64,000 bases of DNA from Solirubrobacterales bacterium (GCA_019240305.1 JAFAYP010000573.1:1-64000), one strand, 5' to 3'; counted from the first letter of the stretch, positions 46,280-55,803 are shown. Notes: a model not told the origin generated them from the sequence alone. Translations and numbers: made by a program.

Positions 46280-47113
46280 ATGGCACATCATCTCGGTAAG
46301 CGGCCAGCGCGGCCGTACACGTCCGACCACACGCCAATGGCGGAGCTGCTGCGCGCGGTCCCGTCCGGCTCGATCCCGCCGATCCCGGCGAACTTCGGCC
46401 ACGGCTACGACTTCGGCGCCACTGGCTGGGGGATGATGGGCAACGGCCTATGCGACGACGGGTCGATCACCGACACGAGCCTCTACGCCTACGGTGGTGG
46501 TGGCGACTGCGTGTGGGCGAAGTTCTCCCACGGCTTCATGGAATCAGCGCGCAACGCCGGGCGTCCCATCCCCAAGTTCACCTGCGCCAGCACGCTGAAC
46601 AACTACTGCGCGTACCTCGGGATCGGCTCCTACGAGAACCTGAACGCGAGCAACGATCAGGGCTCCGACATGCAGGAGGCGCTGAAGCGCGCTCAGACGC
46701 AGGGCTACACGGACGCGGGCGGAAACGTCTACAAGATCGGCAAGACGGTTTCGGGCACGCCTGGCAACCTGCAGGAGCTGTGGGCAATCGCCTACCTGTT
46801 CGAGCTCGCTGACATCGGCGTGAACCTGCAGCAGGCGCAGGAGAACGCGTTCCCGGGGCCGTGGACCTATGTCGCTGGCTCGCCGACGATCGGCGGCCAC
46901 TGCGTGCCGGTGATGGGGAATAACGGCCTCATCACCTGGGCGGATCGTGTCGGCTTCACGCAGTCCTTCTTTGAGCAGCTGTGCGACGAGTTCTACGGGT
47001 ACATCGACCCGCTGCGCTACAACCGCGTGACCGGCGAGACGCTGGAGGACTACACGGACGCGGACTTGGAGAAGTACGTGGTGCTCGTGGCCCAGCAGAA
47101 GGCAGCGCGATGA
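46280..47113 (+). CDS. Hypothetical phage protein, possibly papain-like cysteine peptidase
   Basis: GGGGDCVWAKFSHG and GSPTIGGHCVPVMGNNGLITWADRVGFTQSFFEQLCDEFYG resemble Cys and His blocks. Confidence 0.45.
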   Translation: MAHHLGKRPARPYTSDHTPMAELLRAVPSGSIPPIPANFGHGYDFGATGWGMMGNGLCDDGSITDTSLYAYGGGGDCVWAKFSHGFMESARNAGRPIPKFTCASTLNNYCAYLGIGSYENLNASNDQGSDMQEALKRAQTQGYTDAGGNVYKIGKTVSGTPGNLQELWAIAYLFELADIGVNLQQAQENAFPGPWTYVAGSPTIGGHCVPVMGNNGLITWADRVGFTQSFFEQLCDEFYGYIDPLRYNRVTGETLEDYTDADLEKYVVLVAQQKAAR

Positions 47114-47286
47114 CCGACGGACCTGATCTCGTCGCGACCATTGACCAGTGGGCGGCGCTCGCCCGCCAGATCCCCGTGGTGCTCGGCGCCTACTACAAGG
47201 CACTTCTACAGGAAGGGTTCAGCCGGGAGGAGGCGTTCGCGTTGACGCTCGCCTATCAGACGGTCGCCCTTAGCCCGAAAGCGTAG
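47110..47286 (+). CDS. Small hypothetical phage protein
   Basis: ATGA overlap with upstream gene; MTDGPDLVATIDQWAALARQIPVVLGAYYKALLQEGFSREEAFAL. Confidence 0.55.
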   Translation: MTDGPDLVATIDQWAALARQIPVVLGAYYKALLQEGFSREEAFALTLAYQTVALSPKA

Positions 47287-47288
47287 CG

Positions 47289-47696
47289 GTGGCCCGAGGG
47301 GCTGTGGGCTGGACATGCAAGCGCGTGAGCAAGGGGGCGCGCTGTGGGAGCTTCAACCCCCCGCGAGCCAGGAAGTGTCAGGCGTGTGGCAAGCTGCGGC
47401 CGGCGCGAAGGCAACCCGCCCACATGGCCGCGCTGAAGGCGGATTATGCCATCTACGTGAGGCTGAACGGCGGCGACTTCTGCGGCGCGTGTGGGCGCAG
47501 TCCATCGGCCACGCGGAAGCTGGACCGCGACCACGCGCACACGACGCCACCGGTCGCCAGGGGGCTGCTGTGCGCTCGCTGCAACAGGGCACTCCCGTCC
47601 TGGGTAACGCCAGCGTGGCTACGAGCAGCTGCTGACTATCTGGAACGTGCAGAACGGAGGCACACGAATGGGGATTCTTATCAGCTCGCAGGTTGA
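47289..47696 (+). CDS. Recombination endonuclease VII-like
   Basis: CGACGRSPSATRKLDRDHAHTTPPVARGLLCARCNRAL. Confidence 0.85.
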   Translation: MARGAVGWTCKRVSKGARCGSFNPPRARKCQACGKLRPARRQPAHMAALKADYAIYVRLNGGDFCGACGRSPSATRKLDRDHAHTTPPVARGLLCARCNRALPSWVTPAWLRAAADYLERAERRHTNGDSYQLAG

Positions 47697-47952
47697 AGTG
47701 GCCTGCGGAACGCCCGGATGTCGGGACCGACGTGGCTACGGGCTGTTCGCCAGCTTCTGCAACCCGTGCGCCGATCGGCTCGCGAAGCTGCGTGACGAGA
47801 TCGAGCAGGAGGTCGCCGCGGCGAACCCCAAGACTCGTAGCAGGGGAGGGTCGCCGATGTGCTGCTCGCCGTACTGTTACGGCCCACGTCGGCCGCCGGC
47901 CTTGTTCTGCGAGGACTGCCAGGATGCTGGATACGTCGAAGAGGCAGCGTGA
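47668..47952 (+). CDS. Cysteine-rich small phage protein
   Basis: CGTPGCRDRRGYGLFASFCNPCADRL ... CCSPYCYGPRRPPALFCEDC. Confidence 0.5.
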   Translation: MGILISSQVEVACGTPGCRDRRGYGLFASFCNPCADRLAKLRDEIEQEVAAANPKTRSRGGSPMCCSPYCYGPRRPPALFCEDCQDAGYVEEAA

Positions 47953-47955
47953 CCG

Positions 47956-48759
47956 TTGCTCGGTCGAGCCGTGACCTTCGACTTCAGCGGACCACCCCCA
48001 GCAGCCGACTACCTAGTCGACGGCCTCCTCGAGCGCGGAACGATCACCGTGCTCTCGGCCGACTCCGGAGCCGGGAAGTCACTGATCGCCGCCAGCATGG
48101 CCGTAGCGATGATGCAAAGCCGTCCGTGGCTAGGACGCAGGACCACCGGCAAGCGCGTCATGTTCATCGACGAGGAGAACTTCTACCGGGTGATCTTCGG
48201 ACGCCTGCTAGCGCTCGGCATGACCAACGAGGACCGGCAGAATCTCCTCTACTTTCTGCGTCTCGGCGTTGCGCTGGGATCGGGCGATTGGATGGAACGC
48301 GTCCGCGAGGAGATGGACGACTTTCACCCCGACCTGCTGGTGGTCGACACGGCAGCTGCGGCGACAAACGTCGAGCTCAATGACAACAGTGCCGTGGCGC
48401 GCCTGTACGCCACGTCGCTGCGTCCCCTAGTGGATGATGCTGGGATGCTGCTCTTGCACCACGAGCGTAAGCCGCAGGGCAGCTATCAGCGACATGCCGG
48501 CCACGCGATGATGGGAGCTCGACAGTGGGCAGGCCAGGCGGACTCGCACCTGGCGCTCGAGCGGCTAGGTGACGTTGCCGTGGAGGCACTATCGGACGGC
48601 AGGATGCTGCGGCGCTACCCGTTGAAGATGGAGATGCCGAAGAACCGGGATGGGCGGAGCGTGAACGAGAAGATCGCGATCGTGTCTGAGCACAATCCGG
48701 GTTCGACGCAGCCGACGTGGCTGCGGGTGGACAGGGTTGGACGCGGTGACCTTACATGA
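47956..48759 (+). CDS. RecA/RepA-like AAA ATPase
   Basis: TVLSADSGAGKSLIAASMAVAMM, VMFIDEEN, PDLLVVDTAAAATNVELNDNS, LLLLHHERK. Confidence 0.85.
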   Translation: MLGRAVTFDFSGPPPAADYLVDGLLERGTITVLSADSGAGKSLIAASMAVAMMQSRPWLGRRTTGKRVMFIDEENFYRVIFGRLLALGMTNEDRQNLLYFLRLGVALGSGDWMERVREEMDDFHPDLLVVDTAAAATNVELNDNSAVARLYATSLRPLVDDAGMLLLHHERKPQGSYQRHAGHAMMGARQWAGQADSHLALERLGDVAVEALSDGRMLRRYPLKMEMPKNRDGRSVNEKIAIVSEHNPGSTQPTWLRVDRVGRGDLT

Positions 48760-48761
48760 AA

Positions 48762-48770
48762 TTATGCACA
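48762..48770 (+). other. DnaA-box-like 9-mer TTATGCACA
   Basis: Matches TTATNCACA; inverted partner at 49691-49699. Confidence 0.45.
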
Positions 48771-48774
48771 CGCC

Positions 48775-48804
48775 TTGACTTTTGATGACTGAAATCGCTA
48801 CAAT
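48775..48804 (+). promoter_or_regulatory. Sigma70-like promoter TTGACT-18-TACAAT
   Basis: Direct reading downstream of ATPase gene. Confidence 0.6.
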
Positions 48805-48970
48805 CTATCCGCTAGGTTCTCTACGGGCCTTCAGATTCCAGCCGGCCTTGCGCTTCGCCGCAGGAAGCTTGAGCCGTCAGGCGCTCATAAGACCAGCGGC
48901 CCTGACAGCTTGCGCCGCAGCGTCGCTACGCAGATCACGCCCTACCTATGTCCAGGGACGTGGTTGCTGA

Positions 48971-49684
48971 ATGCCAGTTCCGGTGCCCGATCTCGCCGTG
49001 GCCGAAATTGCCTGCAAGCGAGCCCTAGCCAAGCTCGTCACGCTCAGCGACAAGAGCGCTGTCCAGATCCGAGCCGAAGGCATGCTCGAACACGAGACCA
49101 CAACCGACCGGCTGCGCACCAGGGACCGACAGCCCATGCCCGTCAAAGGTGGTCGGGGTGCTGGCAGCCAGCTGCCCAGCGGCGTCGACACGAAGGCGAC
49201 CACGCGTGGCGACCACGCGCCGTCCAAGCAGTCCTCGCTGTACTTCCATTACCGGTGGCGCATGCACAAGGCGCTCGTGTCCGAAGATGCCGGCCTGGCA
49301 CTGTCGCTGGCTGGCGCCGCGACCCAAGACTACGAGGAGCACGTCGGCAAGCGCCGGCCGCTTCGCTGGGCGTCGCACGACGACGCCGTGAACTACCTGC
49401 TGACACACTACGTCGGCGTACCCTCTGCCACCGCGGCCGTGGACATGCGCACACCATCCGAGTCGTTTCGGAACGCTCAGCGCTGGGTTCAAGCCCAGCG
49501 CACGAGAAACGGCCATGATCCCGAGCTGGGCGAGCGGAGAGCAATGGACAGCCGGACACGGAGGATTGTGGAGATGGCAGCTGCGGGAATCAAGCAGCGC
49601 CTGATAGCCGACGAGGTCGGACTGTCGCAGGCGCAGGTCAGCCGCATCCTGTCGGGCGCGAGCATACATACCCAAGCGCCTTGA
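48971..49684 (+). CDS. Phage protein with C-terminal HTH
   Basis: TRRIVEMAAAGIKQRLIADEVGLSQAQVSRILSGASI. Confidence 0.7.
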   Translation: MPVPVPDLAVAEIACKRALAKLVTLSDKSAVQIRAEGMLEHETTTDRLRTRDRQPMPVKGGRGAGSQLPSGVDTKATTRGDHAPSKQSSLYFHYRWRMHKALVSEDAGLALSLAGAATQDYEEHVGKRRPLRWASHDDAVNYLLTHYVGVPSATAAVDMRTPSESFRNAQRWVQAQRTRNGHDPELGERRAMDSRTRRIVEMAAAGIKQRLIADEVGLSQAQVSRILSGASIHTQAP

Positions 49685-49709
49685 ATTCAATGTGCATAAG
49701 CGGTAAGGT
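49681..49709 (+). promoter_or_regulatory. Sigma70-like promoter TTGAAT-17-TAAGGT with TGTGCATAA in spacer
   Basis: Direct reading. Confidence 0.5.
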
Positions 49710-49863
49710 GTGTTTCGGTGGATGATTGCGCACTGCGCCATCGCTCGCCGAGAGGGCGACGACCCAATACCGCAGCGGACCATTCGGTCAGGCACAGGGC
49801 GTCAGCAGCGATCAGAGGCGGGGGATCGCTCACAACCACAGGTCACAGCACGGGAGGGCAACC

Positions 49864-50232
49864 GTGGAGACTGATCCAAGGCTTGAAGCAGACGCCTACG
49901 TCAGGCACGACGAGCGCATGTACCGAGTGGTGGGACCCGAGATTGACGACCGCGGGTGCATCACTGGGCGCTACGAGCTCGAAAGCGCCAAGGGCGAATG
50001 GTCTGCCTACGGGCACGGGCGTGGAACCTGGGTCTACCCCAGGTGCTACCTGACGGCCATTCGGGTCACCTGGGAGTGCCAGCTCGTGAGAGCATCCAAC
50101 GGGATCTCACACCTAGACGAGGCGATGCGAGCACACCTCCACGACAACGGGCTGCACATGCCGGCCACCATCCAAGCCGGGATGCAAGCACCCCTAGCGA
50201 TAGAGCGCACCCTGCGGCGTCAAGTTCGCTAG
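49864..50232 (+). CDS. Hypothetical phage protein
   Basis: GTG 49864 preceded by gggagggcaacc; VETDPRLEADAYVRHDERMYRVVGPEIDDRGCITGRYELES. Confidence 0.55.
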   Translation: METDPRLEADAYVRHDERMYRVVGPEIDDRGCITGRYELESAKGEWSAYGHGRGTWVYPRCYLTAIRVTWECQLVRASNGISHLDEAMRAHLHDNGLHMPATIQAGMQAPLAIERTLRRQVR

Positions 50233-50498
50233 GGGTAGGAGGGCTCGGGCATGGTGCCAGGAGGGCGACGGCGGGGCTCACACAACCCCCGGGGGGGGTA
50301 AGAAATCCCTTTCGGGTAAGGCGAGGACCCCAGTCGAACTTTCGCGCACGTTGGCCCATATGGCGATTTGCGCAATCGCTGGGTTGCGTTGCGTGGCGAT
50401 CGGCCGACGGGCAACCAGAAGGTTGCAAATAGTTCAGCGAAGGCCGCGCGAGCATCCGCAACCGATGCGTTGCGCAGGCGTGACGAGGGAGGGCCGCG

Positions 50499-50990
50499 AT
50501 GCGCAAGACTCACGTCTACGTTCGCCGAACGCACGTCTACGTCTGCGTTGATTGCGGCGGGACCTTTGAGCATGTTCGTGTCACGAAGGCACGGAAGCGG
50601 TGCCCCGGGTGCGCGCCGGGTGGCATGCGTCCTGCGACACGGCCGTGCGTTGCCTGCAGCAACCCCGCTGCATCGTCTAGGCACTGGTACTGCAATGTGT
50701 GCAGCGCCAAGGCACGCCTTCGTCGTCGTGGCCGTCCTCGCCAACCGCACGTGCTCAGCACGGCCGAGCGGGGATACGGGCGGGAGCACGCGAAGCTTCG
50801 CAGGCAGTGGCTGGCGACCGTGAGGGCGGGGGGCGTCCGGTGCTGGAGGTGCGGCTCTCCCATCCTTCCGATGGAGCCGTGGGACCTGGGGCACAACGAC
50901 TTCGACAGGACCGCCCACGCCGGGCCTGAGCACCGCTCCTGCAACAGGGGAGCGCCTTGGAGGAGGCAGCATGCCCGACCAGCGCGCTGA
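50499..50990 (+). CDS. HNH endonuclease
   Basis: RGYGREHAKLRRQWLATVRAGGVRCWRCGSPILPMEPWDLGHNDFDRTAHAGPEHRSCNR. Confidence 0.88.
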   Translation: MRKTHVYVRRTHVYVCVDCGGTFEHVRVTKARKRCPGCAPGGMRPATRPCVACSNPAASSRHWYCNVCSAKARLRRRGRPRQPHVLSTAERGYGREHAKLRRQWLATVRAGGVRCWRCGSPILPMEPWDLGHNDFDRTAHAGPEHRSCNRGAPWRRQHARPAR

Positions 50991-51342
50991 GGCCCTTGCG
51001 ATGCGTGACGCGGGCCGAGACATTGACGATATCGCTGCCCACTTTGAGGTAAACAAGGCGACGGTCTATCGCTGGATCAACGCCGCGAAGGATGGGCCGG
51101 GTCCCACAGAGCGCTCCGCGCGCGCCCTGATCGCCACTTGGGGCGAGCTCGACGAAACCCGCTCCTTGGTTGCCGAGACGATGCTGACCTACGCCGTCAC
51201 GGCCGACAAGGGCCGCAGGGCGACCGTGGGCGTGATGGCCTCGGCCGGCGTGGCCGCCGCGAAGGAGCTGGACGCGATGACGCAGCGCCTCGGGCAGAGT
51301 TCGGGCTTTGAAGAGCTGACCCGCGCGCTGCTGGAAGCGTGA
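50971..51342 (+). CDS. Candidate terminase small subunit
   Basis: HTH AMRDAGRDIDDIAAHFEVNKATVYRWINAA immediately upstream of large terminase. Confidence 0.65.
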   Translation: MPDQRAEALAMRDAGRDIDDIAAHFEVNKATVYRWINAAKDGPGPTERSARALIATWGELDETRSLVAETMLTYAVTADKGRRATVGVMASAGVAAAKELDAMTQRLGQSSGFEELTRALLEA

Positions 51343-52757
51343 CCGGAGCGCCACGATGGGCGACGTCGAGGACCCCATCGCGCCGGACGCTCGGAGGGGC
51401 CGCCCACAGGATCAGCAAGCTGCTCGGGCAGCCTTTCATGCCCTGGCAGCGCGAGGTTGCCGACGTGGCGCTTGAGCTAGACGACAGCGGGCGTCTCGTG
51501 TACCGCGACGTGGGGCTGATAACGCCCCGGCAGTCGGGCAAGAGCACACTGATCCTCTCGCTGATCTTGACGCGCTGCATCGTGGCCGCGAACCAGCATG
51601 TCGTCTACTGCGCGCAGAGCGCGCTTGATGCCCGCAAGCAGTGGGTCAATAACTGGTCCCCTGTGGTCGAGGGATCGGCGATCGGCTCATCGGTGCGTGT
51701 CCGCCTAGCGCCGGGCGACGAGGGCTGGTGGTTCCCGAACGGCTCTCACCAGAGCATCGCGGCGAGCACGGTGAAGGCTGGTCACGGGCAGGTGGTCGAC
51801 ACCGCGATCGTGGACGAGGCGTTCGCCTACCAGGACGATCGCATTGAGCAGGCGCTACGGCCCGCGACGATGACCCGGAACCGCCCTGGCATGCTCGGGG
51901 CGCAGTTCTGGATCGTCTCTACCGTGGGGGTGCCGTCGTTCAGCACCTACCTGCTGGCGAAGACTGAGCGAGGCCGTGCCGCTGTCGACGAGGGCTTGAC
52001 GGAGGGCACCTGCTACTTCGAGTATTCGGCGCCGCAGGATGCCGACCCGGGGGACCCTGCGACGTGGCGGGCGTGCATGCCGGCGCTGGGGTACACGGTG
52101 GACGAGGACACGATCCGGGCGGCGTTTGAGTCGATGACCCGGAGCGAGTTCCGTCGCGCGTTCCTCAACCAGTGGGTGACGGCACTCGGCGACCCGATCG
52201 TGCCGATCGACCACTGGAACCTGCTCGCCCGGCCGGAGGCTCCTAGGCCGCCCTGGGTGGTCCTGGGGCTGGACATTGACCGTCAGGACGCCCATGCCGC
52301 GCTTGTGGCCGTCGGCGAGATTGACGATGGGCCGCAGGGTGGCCCGAAGGGGCTACAGGGCGGCGTGCTTGAGGCCGGCGATCGGACGGACTGGCTTCTG
52401 CCGGCCCTTGCGGACCAGGTGGCCCGGTTTGATCGTCCCCATGTCGTCGTGGACGAGCGCGCATGTCGACACATGCTGCCCGAGATTGAGCGCATCGCCG
52501 GCTTTGACCGGGTGATCGCGCTGAAGACGAGCGAAGTGCCTCCTGCGTGCGCGTTCTGGCTGCGACTGATTCAGCAGCAGCGTGCTTGGCATCGCGGCGA
52601 GCCCGAGCTGACCGCTGCACTGGTTGGCGCTGGGCAGCGGCGCCTCGGTGACGGGTGGGCTTGGAGTCGGGCGCAGTCCGGAGTGGATATCAGCCCCTTG
52701 GTGGCGTTCACCTTGGCGTGCTCGTTCTGGCTGGGAGCGTGGGGTGACGAGACGTAG
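51339..52757 (+). CDS. Terminase large subunit
   Basis: FMPWQREVADVAL, LITPRQSGKSTLILSLIL, DTAIVDEAFAYQDDRIEQALRPATMTRNRPG...VSTVG. Confidence 0.93.
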   Translation: MTGAPRWATSRTPSRRTLGGAAHRISKLLGQPFMPWQREVADVALELDDSGRLVYRDVGLITPRQSGKSTLILSLILTRCIVAANQHVVYCAQSALDARKQWVNNWSPVVEGSAIGSSVRVRLAPGDEGWWFPNGSHQSIAASTVKAGHGQVVDTAIVDEAFAYQDDRIEQALRPATMTRNRPGMLGAQFWIVSTVGVPSFSTYLLAKTERGRAAVDEGLTEGTCYFEYSAPQDADPGDPATWRACMPALGYTVDEDTIRAAFESMTRSEFRRAFLNQWVTALGDPIVPIDHWNLLARPEAPRPPWVVLGLDIDRQDAHAALVAVGEIDDGPQGGPKGLQGGVLEAGDRTDWLLPALADQVARFDRPHVVVDERACRHMLPEIERIAGFDRVIALKTSEVPPACAFWLRLIQQQRAWHRGEPELTAALVGAGQRRLGDGWAWSRAQSGVDISPLVAFTLACSFWLGAWGDET

Positions 52758-52786
52758 GACTTGCAACCACGAGCACGGGAGGAACC

Positions 52787-53137
52787 GTGATCCGAGAGCA
52801 TCTTGACCAGCTCATCTCCGAGCTGGGCGAGCACATGGAGAAGACCGAGCGGCTGCGTGGCGAGCTGAGGAAGCACGTCGCAAGAGCTGAGCAGCAGCTA
52901 TTGGAGCGCGTGGGCCGCGAGGCCGAGCTGCGCAATCAGATCGAGGACCACGAGGCGAACCTGCGCGCCGACGGCCACGTGGTGGCTCCTCACGCGCCGC
53001 ATGTTGACGCTGGCCAGCCAGCCGCCGCCATTGAGGCGGCCACGGCCGTGAAGGGTTCGACGGCGTTCAAGCCCGATTCGAGCAGGATGGGTCCCGAGAA
53101 GGGTCCGAGCCCGGGCCCGAAGCCGTCCCGGCCGTAG
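52787..53137 (+). CDS. Coiled-coil hypothetical phage protein
   Basis: Charged helical ORF, start after gggaggaacc. Confidence 0.5.
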   Translation: MIREHLDQLISELGEHMEKTERLRGELRKHVARAEQQLLERVGREAELRNQIEDHEANLRADGHVVAPHAPHVDAGQPAAAIEAATAVKGSTAFKPDSSRMGPEKGPSPGPKPSRP

Positions 53138-53146
53138 CCGCCCGAC

Positions 53147-53527
53147 GTGGATCTCTCCAGCGGGTTTGACATCCCGAACCCGTACGGGCTGCTGGCGTCG
53201 GACTTCGGCTTCGACGTCGCCGGATACCGGGCGGCCCTGGGGTTCCTGGGCGACCTGGCGAGCGGCACTGAGCATGACCGCGCGCTGGCGGCCAACGGGG
53301 GCTCGCTGGCCCTGCTGACGGGGTGGAAGGGTTCGCCCAAGTTCCGTCGCGTGTACGCGAAGTGCCTTGAGGCGGCCCGAACGAACACGGAGAGGCCGAT
53401 CGTGCGGCAGATCCCTGTCGTTCCGGTGCTGCCGCCCTCGGGCCAGCAGCGGTTCATTCCCGTTGAGGAGGTGCCGCGGAACGCTGGGCCCTTCACGAGT
53501 ACCCCAGCGCCCACTGTGGGGCTGTGA
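53147..53527 (+). CDS. Hypothetical phage protein
   Basis: Co-directional compact ORF. Confidence 0.5.
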   Translation: MDLSSGFDIPNPYGLLASDFGFDVAGYRAALGFLGDLASGTEHDRALAANGGSLALLTGWKGSPKFRRVYAKCLEAARTNTERPIVRQIPVVPVLPPSGQQRFIPVEEVPRNAGPFTSTPAPTVGL

Positions 53528-53730
53528 TGAATCTGCCGCCCTCGTTCCGCCATCAGGCTCGGTCGGCCGCTCCGGCGTCGCCGACGTCGATCCTTGACGA
53601 TATCGAGCGGGCGCACGAGGCCGAGTACGCCGACCTGCTCAGGTATGCGGCTATTCGCGCTCGCGCGTTTGCTCCGCGGCCCGAGGAGCGGCCGGGATGG
53701 TGGGCAGCGTTCAAACGGTGGCGCCGGTGA
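53524..53730 (+). CDS. Hypothetical phage protein
   Basis: Overlapping ATGA arrangement. Confidence 0.5.
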   Translation: MMNLPPSFRHQARSAAPASPTSILDDIERAHEAEYADLLRYAAIRARAFAPRPEERPGWWAAFKRWRR

Positions 53731-53903
53731 GCACCGAGGCCGAGCGCGAGCTTGTCAAGGCCGGGGATGCGCTGGCGGGCATGCTCGGGGTGGCTGTCGC
53801 GGCGATGGACTCGCGCGAGCTGTTCTCGCCGATCGAATCGGATCTGGTGCGCTCTGAGATTCTGCGGTGGCATCACGTGAAGGCGACCACGTCGGACGAG
53901 TGA
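53697..53903 (+). CDS. Hypothetical phage protein
   Basis: Co-directional overlapping ORF. Confidence 0.45.
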   Translation: MVGSVQTVAPVSTEAERELVKAGDALAGMLGVAVAAMDSRELFSPIESDLVRSEILRWHHVKATTSDE

Positions 53904-54175
53904 GAGCTCGCCCACGCCGCGGCGTGCAGCGCAAGACCGGGGACCGGGGCTACGGTGGCGAGCACCAGCGTCTCCGCAAGCGGTGGATCCCGATCGTGGC
54001 CGCGGGCGGTGTCATGTGCGCCCGCTGCAAACGGCCGATCTGGCCCGGCGAGCCTTGGGACCTCGATCACACGCAGGATCGGACGGGCTACCTCGGCCCC
54101 AGCCATGCGCGTTGTAACCGCGCCACTGCTGGCCGGCGCCCTCGTCGTGTCCGCCGAATCTCAAGAGGGTGGTGA
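53900..54175 (+). CDS. HNH endonuclease
   Basis: RGYGGEHQRLRKRWIPIVAAGGVMCARCKRPIWPGEPWDLDHTQDRTGYLGPSHARCNR; GTG 53900. Confidence 0.88.
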   Translation: MRARPRRGVQRKTGDRGYGGEHQRLRKRWIPIVAAGGVMCARCKRPIWPGEPWDLDHTQDRTGYLGPSHARCNRATAGRRPRRVRRISRGW

Positions 54176-54178
54176 GCC

Positions 54179-54394
54179 GTGAAGGTAGGAGACATCCTCG
54201 AGTGGCTTGCCGGCGCTGCCTTCACGGCGGCTGCCTTTCTCGCCACCGGCCGCCCTTGGCCCGCTCTCGTGGTTGCGGGGGCTTGTCTCATGTACGAGGC
54301 GCAGTGCTGGGCGGGGCATGATTTCGCGCCCGTGCGCCCCGGCTGGCTGCGGTGGCCTTCTCGGCTGCGCCGTCGCGGGCGGGAGGAGTCTTGA
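54179..54394 (+). CDS. Small membrane phage protein
   Basis: Hydrophobic GAAFTAAAFLATGRPWPALVVAGACLMY. Confidence 0.5.
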   Translation: MKVGDILEWLAGAAFTAAAFLATGRPWPALVVAGACLMYEAQCWAGHDFAPVRPGWLRWPSRLRRRGREES

Positions 54395-55761
54395 CGCTCG
54401 CGCGACTTCGGGAGGCCCGGGCTGGCGCTGCCGTTGAGCAGCGCAACCTCGCGGGCATGAACTATGGCAACGGCTACGCGTACGCGGACCCTCACGCCAT
54501 CCCGCCGCACGGCTGGAACAATATGGCGCGGGCTGGTGTGCTTGTCACCCCGCACACGCTTCTGCAGGTTGACGTGGTTTACACGGCGCTGCGGATCATC
54601 TCGAACAACATCATCAAGATGGGCAACCTCCGGGCGTACGCGGAGGGCTATTCGCAGGACAACGTGGTCTATCGCCAGTTCCTGCGCCAACAGCCGGCGA
54701 TCCTGACGAACACGTTCGGTGGGGGGAACCTCGGTGGCATCGGCGGGTCGATGATGCAGTGCACCGGCATCGACCGGACGATCTGGTCGATGGCGCTGTT
54801 CGGCGAGGCGTTCTGGTACATCCTCGATCGCGATCGCCTTGAGCGTCCACGGACGATAGAGGTGCTGCACCCCGCGTTCATGGAAGTGAAGATTGACGAT
54901 GGCCAAGTGCAGTACCTCTACGGCAGCAGCAATAACCGTCAGGTACTGGACTTGTGGAACGTGGTTCACGTTCCGATGAAGTCGCTGCCGGGCGCGCGCC
55001 GAGCGCTCAACCCGACCGACTACGCGGGGGTTGCCGGCGCGCTAGCGATGGCCGCCTACGAGTTCGGCTCGACCTGGTTCAGCCAGGGCGCGTCCCCGTC
55101 GTTCATCCTGTCGACCGACCAGAAGCTCGGCAAGGACGAGATCGACCGGATCGCCCAGAAGTTCCTTATCGAGCATAGTGGCCTGTCGCAAGCGCACCTT
55201 CCACTCGTGCTGGACTCGGGCGTGAAGGCCACGAAGGCCTTGAACACGCCCGACGAGGCGCAGTACCTGCAAACGCTTGAGTATGCCCGCCAGGTGATCG
55301 GCGCGTGGTTCGGTATCCCGCAGTCGCGGATGCCGAACGCGCTCCAGCGCCAGTCGCCAATGCCTCCGCATGCCCGGCAGGAGGAGGCGATCGGCTTCCA
55401 GCTGGACACCCTGTCGGGGTACATCGTGCCGCTTGAGGAAGTGTATTCGGCGTTGCTGCCGGCTGGACAGTTCGCCTGCTTCGATGAGCAGCAGTTGTCG
55501 AAGCCGGACGCGCAGTTCCAGGCGATCAAGATCCAGGCGCTGCGGATGACGCAGGCGGCGTCGATCAACGATGTCCGTACCCGGGAGCTCGGGTGGGCGC
55601 CCGTGGATGGCGGTGACGATGTGATCGCGCCGTTCGCTTCGAACGTGGCGCCTGGCCAGACGGGTTCGCAGGCTCCGCAGTCCTCGTCCGGCTCGCCTGT
55701 GGATGAGGCTGACGACGATCCGCCTGCGGCGCAGGCGAGAGGCGCTGGATTGGGAACTTGA
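54391..55761 (+). CDS. HK97-type portal protein
   Basis: YTALRIISNNIIKMG, SMALFGEAFWYILDR, FGIPQSRMPNALQRQSPMPPHARQEEAIGFQLDTLSGYIVPLEE; TTG 54391 after gggaggagtc. Confidence 0.88.
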   Translation: MTLARLREARAGAAVEQRNLAGMNYGNGYAYADPHAIPPHGWNNMARAGVLVTPHTLLQVDVVYTALRIISNNIIKMGNLRAYAEGYSQDNVVYRQFLRQQPAILTNTFGGGNLGGIGGSMMQCTGIDRTIWSMALFGEAFWYILDRDRLERPRTIEVLHPAFMEVKIDDGQVQYLYGSSNNRQVLDLWNVVHVPMKSLPGARRALNPTDYAGVAGALAMAAYEFGSTWFSQGASPSFILSTDQKLGKDEIDRIAQKFLIEHSGLSQAHLPLVLDSGVKATKALNTPDEAQYLQTLEYARQVIGAWFGIPQSRMPNALQRQSPMPPHARQEEAIGFQLDTLSGYIVPLEEVYSALLPAGQFACFDEQQLSKPDAQFQAIKIQALRMTQAASINDVRTRELGWAPVDGGDDVIAPFASNVAPGQTGSQAPQSSSGSPVDEADDDPPAAQARGAGLGT

Positions 55762-55803
55762 GCGCGACGACGAGAAGTCGTTGCTGCTCGCCTTGACGTA
55801 GAG

